Origin: Ostrinia nubilalis
Taxonomy: Eukaryota > Arthropoda > Insecta > Lepidoptera > Crambidae
Assembly: GCF_963855985.1 (NCBI RefSeq)
Contig: NC_087091.1
Location: forward strand, 11,786,154 to 11,850,153
DNA length: 64,000 nucleotides
Reading direction: 5' to 3'
Part shown: positions 59,903-64,000 of the stretch, one piece after another
How positions within the stretch are numbered: the stretch's first letter is position 1
Layout: every line of letters begins with the position of its first letter
Notes under the pieces: generated by a model
Database searches by the model: none
The model's input: only the letters and a program-made list of their open reading frames with translations
What the model was told of the DNA's origin: nothing
Program-made: the position numbers and the translations under genes

Positions 59903-61332
59903 GCCAGTAGAATTAAACACAAAAATTGATTAAATCGGAAATAATTCCTACAAAAGATTTTTTTGCTTTAATGGCTTCATTGGTTGCCCATTAAGACTCT
60001 CCTAAGTTTTCGACTTCGACGGAGTTGTGCTTAAGTGGTGGGGGCCCCCGAAAGGGGCGTTTTTTCGGTTTTCCGGTTATACCGCGTAAAGGACTTACCC
60101 TATCGAAAAGTGGTCTTCATGACGGTTGAAGGGCACTTAATCCTGCATTGAATAAGACCAAATTCAAATGTTTTGGACAAACCGTTCCCGCGCTAAAGTT
60201 CGGAAAAGTAGAAAATATACGTATAATTAATGACCCTCTCCACGTCCAATGGCTTGTTACCCACAGGCTTCCAAGTCTTGAAAAGGGCCACCTCAACCAG
60301 TGTAACCCTATCAAGGCTTACGAGCTTGATGCGCCTATCCTTGTGCGTCCCAGCCGTTCCTTAACTGCGGTTGGTGCACCTCTTCCTTGCACTCTCCTGA
60401 ATGACCCTGTGTTACCTACTGTGGCTGTCCCTCTTCCTTGCAGCCTCCTGCACAACTACGTTGCCTAGCCGTATGCCTGGTCCAAGGTTCGACGCCACAA
60501 AATCAACTTCGCACGCGTGAAAATAGTTTAAATACTATTTTCCGTGCTTGCAACATTTTTCTTTACTGCTTCGGCTCTATTAGTAGTAGAGTGATCGTAT
60601 ATATCCTATAGCCTTCCTCAATTTATGAGCTATTCAACACAAAAATTATTATTTCAATCAAACTAGTAATTCTTGAGATTAGCGCGTTCAAACAAACAAT
60701 CAAAAACTCTTCAGCGTTTTAATATGAACTTGTTGTTGTTGATTTTTGGCGTCAAACCTTAGACCAGGCATACGGCTAGGCAACGTAGTCGTGCAGGAGG
60801 ATACAAGGAAGAGGGACAGCCACAGTAGGTAACACAGAGTCTTCAGGTGAGTGCCAGGAAGAGGTGCAGCAACCGCAGTTAAGGAACGGCTGGGACGAAC
60901 AAGGATCGGCGAATCCAGCTCGTATGCCTTGATAGGGTTACACTGGTTGAGGCGCTCCTTTTCAAGACTTGGAAGCCTGCGGGTAACGAGCCATTGGACG
61001 TGGAGAGGGTCATTAATTATACACATATTTTCTACTTTGCCGAACATTTGCACGAGAACGGTTTGTTCAAAACATATGAATTTGGTCTTATTTAATGCAG
61101 AATTAAATGCCCTTCAACCATCAGGAAGACCACTTTTCGATAGGGTAAGTCCTTTACGCGGTATAACTGGAAAACCGAAAAAGCGCCCCTTTCGGGGGCC
61201 CCCACCACTTAAGCATAACTCCGTCGAAGTCGAAAACTTAGGAGAGTCTTAAAGGGCAACCAATGAAGCCATTAAAGCAATAAAATCTTTTGTAAGAATT
61301 ATTTCCGATTTAAAAGCTAATTCTACTGGACC
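59903..61332. mobile_element. 1.43-kb inverted repeat with two diverged arms
   Basis: CCAGTAGAATTA near 59905 is mirrored by TAATTCTACTGG ending near 61330. The arms (about 600 bases each, to ~60503 and from ~60740) align through TCCGAT, GGGGGCCCCCGAAAGGGGCG and a GC-richer block, with several percent differences and small gaps. Each arm keeps an open frame of over 100 codons, pointing toward the centre (60148-60468 plus, 60700-61053 minus). They share GKVENxxIINDPLHVQWLVT and RPSRSLTAV. I do not recognise the product. Target duplication is not clear. Confidence 0.65.
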
Positions 61333-61683
61333 ATGACAAACTATAATAATGTGTTGCAATTATTACAGGAAATTTTTTTTTTTCATGTTGTTTATTATAA
61401 ATATGACGTAGCGGGAAGTCTAATATGGTTAAATTACTATCTCTTTAATACAACATTAGGTGTATCGTGTATCATATAAATATCTGTTTTTATAATTTCT
61501 TTAAATATCCACCACAATTCTATCTGTGGGGACCTATAAGTGGTTATCAAGTGTTATTAACTGTAAAATAATCAATTATGTAAGCCCTGGTCTTCCTAAT
61601 ATAAATAAATAAAAAAAACATAAGATTTCACAGAGTTCAGCTTGATATCCCATCTACGGCAAATGTTCTCTTTATCACTTTAG

Positions 61684-61730
61684 CTACCGGACGTCTACTG
61701 TTGGACAGGTCTCCCAATGATTTCCATTGT
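61684..61730 (-). pseudogene. Short LINE ORF2 terminal fragment
   Basis: On the minus strand a degenerate relative of LGEAYVQQWTDV reads HWETCPTVDVR. The plus-strand form GGACGTCTACTGTTGGACAG is a diverged copy of a very common moth LINE end. Confidence 0.5.
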
Positions 61731-61739
61731 TTTTCTCAC

Positions 61740-63179
61740 ATGGTAAATAATTAGGTATACTCGTACTCCAGGGTTTGTCGGAGTAGGGTACGTGAACCCT
61801 AGGGTTTCGCCATTCGACGGCCCCCTGCCGTGCGAAAAAAAAATATAATGGTGGCTTGAAATTTGACAGGCACGACCCACGTGCGGCATACATGGTGGCC
61901 TTTTAAAGGCCTTATTTTCTGCAACAGAACATTTTATTATTTTCTTTAGGGGTGGGGGGGGGATTTATTAATTTAGTTATGGGGTTCGCTGTCACCTGAA
62001 AACCTGAAACTTTAACAGTCGTGGAGCTGATTTTGCGTAACCCTTGTCGTACTCTAATTAATTATACTAAGCCTTGACAGTTGAGTAAGTTTACTAGCCA
62101 AGACTGTTTCTTTACATGTTACAAATTATTAGAAATGTAAATATGACCGATGTTTATATGACTTTGCAACTCTTTGAATATAATCGTAATTATTTATTAC
62201 TTGCCGACTCATTATTATAGAAGCCAAAGAATAGGTACATTTGTTTTTGTGATTTAATAAATTGCGCATTAACTCGAATCAAAGAGTTTATAATTTATTT
62301 TTTTTTGCTGGTGTCCGTTTTTGTTGCAGATTCTTTACTTTTAGAGTAGAGAGTGATAGTAGTAAAGGATCATTCCTGAAAAACGTTATTTAAAAGGATC
62401 GTCTCACTTTCACACCTACTTTCAAGAAACAACAGGACTAAACCTATTCAAATTTTTATAACTCCCTACGCAGTCCTATGCATATTGTAGGTACTCTTTA
62501 AGAAAACGATTTTGATTAATCAGTGACGTAAGAGACTAATCTCCGAAGTAATTAACGCATTGTATCGAAAGGGCAGTGTACCAAGAGATTCCTTGATTAA
62601 AGCACGCTATAAGGTGCCCGTAATTGGTTCCAGCTTTTTCTATAATTAGAATGAGATAACAAGAAAAAATAAATAAACCGGACACCAATGCACCGTTCAA
62701 GAGCTGCAATGACGTCAAATGAAAACCAGGTTTGCCGGGTCGTCACTCGTCCTTCTCGCATATTGTAGCATCGCAAAATTGTTGCTAAATTATATTGTAT
62801 CAATTTATTTTTATACCAACAAGAGACAAATCAAAAAAGCTATAGGGCATTATTACATCCCAATGCAATTATACCTACTCTAGTGCAAATTAATAGGAAA
62901 ACATTAGTAATTTGTATTTTTTTTTAATTAAAAAATTAAATGTGTAAATTTTTATTTTGACGTCATGGCCGATCCAGGTTTTGTTCATTCATATTAACTT
63001 ACATTTGACACCAAGTAAAACATGAAAATGATATCCTGTAACTTATTTTAGAACATAAACAAGCTCTACACAAAGACTACAAGAGATGCAAGGGCAGAGG
63101 TGTGGGTATAAAAAACCTGAAAACTTTTTTTCAGATTTAATGCCCTGCCCAAGTATACTTAGAGTGACGCATGAAGTCA
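61740..63179. other. Intergenic, no gene seen
   Basis: AT-rich sequence, including a G-run at 61953-61963. No supported exon. Confidence 0.45.
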
Positions 63180-63199
63180 AGTTGAAGGCGCTTGAAGAG

Positions 63200-63428
63200 C
63201 GATGTGATAAAAGGGTAGTGTGAGCGCGCGCGCCGCCAGTACTCAGCCCGCAGGCCACACGAACGCAGTGGCGCCCGCGCACCGCGACTCACACGCCCGC
63301 TACCCTAGCGCCCCCACCTCGAAACTTTGCTTTAACCCGTTTACCCTCGGTAGTGCTTGTGCTCTTGGACTGCAGAACATAAATCCTGGACGGAACATTG
63401 ACAGCCACAACCAGAACTTCCCATTCAG
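63200..63428 (+). other. Probable noncoding first exon of a second gene
   Basis: A CpG-rich block (GCGCGCGCGCCGCC near 63226 onward) grades into an exon-like stretch that ends ATTCAG followed by the consensus donor GTGAGT at 63429. The layout repeats that at 5.5-5.78 kb. No ATG-started frame looks coding, so this is probably 5' UTR with the promoter overlapping its left part. The rest of the gene lies outside the window, and its identity cannot be told. Confidence 0.5.
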
Positions 63429-64000
63429 GTGAGTCTACGAGAAAAACGTGCGTGAAATTCACCTCGGCTAAGTCATGTGATGATGCGGACTCGTAAAGCA
63501 AGGCAGTTTGAGTTACTTTGAAAATTTTACAATCAGTTTTTCATAACCAATTGTTTTAATAAGGAAAATCTATTGAAAAATTTAAGATATCTCAACTTTA
63601 ATTTATACGGTTGACCTTGTAAACAAAATAAGGCTTTATAGTGTGATCAACGTGTATCTAGTAATTACCTAAATGGTAAATTAAATTATGTGCCCTACCT
63701 ATAAATGTCTTTGAAATTCAATATTACTTATAATTTGTTCGGAGTCCATAGAACATTTTGTACATAGGTACCTATCTTATTGCAAATCGCTTACACAAAT
63801 AATGGAGATATAGATTTCCATTAGAGCGACTACGTAACGCTAAGATAATATGCGGTAGCGACACACAGCGCACAGGTACAAAATCTCCGGCCTCGCTCCA
63901 AATTGTCTAATTTTTACAAGAGATGCTAATGAATGACAATTCATTTGATAACTTGCTAGATGAGACTCGCTCGCAATCAAAGGTCACGTGCGAGATGAAA

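Noticed and set aside
63220..63432. 70-codon frame in the last GC-rich block
   Set aside because: No ATG start, runs across the splice donor, and reads like 5' UTR.

Overview
The window looks like nuclear DNA of a moth or butterfly (Lepidoptera). It is AT-rich, has long introns, and is full of short palindromic DNA transposons, a tRNA-derived SINE and LINE tails of kinds I know from lepidopteran genomes. The encoded protein is a typical insect fatty-acid elongase. This assignment is by pattern recognition only; I could not run a search.

The one gene I can assemble is on the plus strand from about 5.7 to 43.3 kb (perhaps 44.4 kb). It is an ELOVL-family elongase of the ELOVL4/7-like insect clade. 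A GC-rich promoter with a DRE box and a probable noncoding first exon lie at 5.5-5.78 kb. A 13.3-kb first intron follows, then seven coding exons between 19.09 and 42.03 kb. All splice sites are GT-AG, all phases agree, and the product is 312 residues with every diagnostic elongase motif. A decayed copy of the catalytic exon lies in the intron just after the real one. At the right edge (63.2-63.43 kb) another GC-rich block ends in a perfect splice donor and is probably the first exon of a second gene.

The rest is mobile DNA. The last elongase intron (28.4-41.9 kb) is a nest that can be ordered by target-site duplications: a SINE fragment split by a PIF/Harbinger element (TTA duplication), whose transposase is split by a 9.46-kb element with 834-bp terminal inverted repeats (9-bp duplication). 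That element holds several fold-back elements, a mariner-type element and a G-rich minisatellite. Other clear elements are nested hAT MITEs at 8.9-9.4 kb, a 305-bp tandem array at 10.2-11.4 kb, a 1.7-kb mariner-type element with about 600-bp inverted arms at 25.2-26.9 kb, a hAT MITE inside a fold-back MITE at 43.6-44.0 kb, a small LTR retrotransposon with LTRs identical by eye at 44.8-46.3 kb, and a 1.4-kb inverted repeat at 59.9-61.3 kb.

From 46.8 to 63.2 kb I see no gene, only small MITEs and LINE or Helitron-like debris. No rRNA, genuine tRNA, CRISPR array or bacterial-type system was found. The most unusual items are the 9.46-kb long-inverted-repeat element, the elongase exon relic, and the two introns whose transcripts should form very long hairpins.
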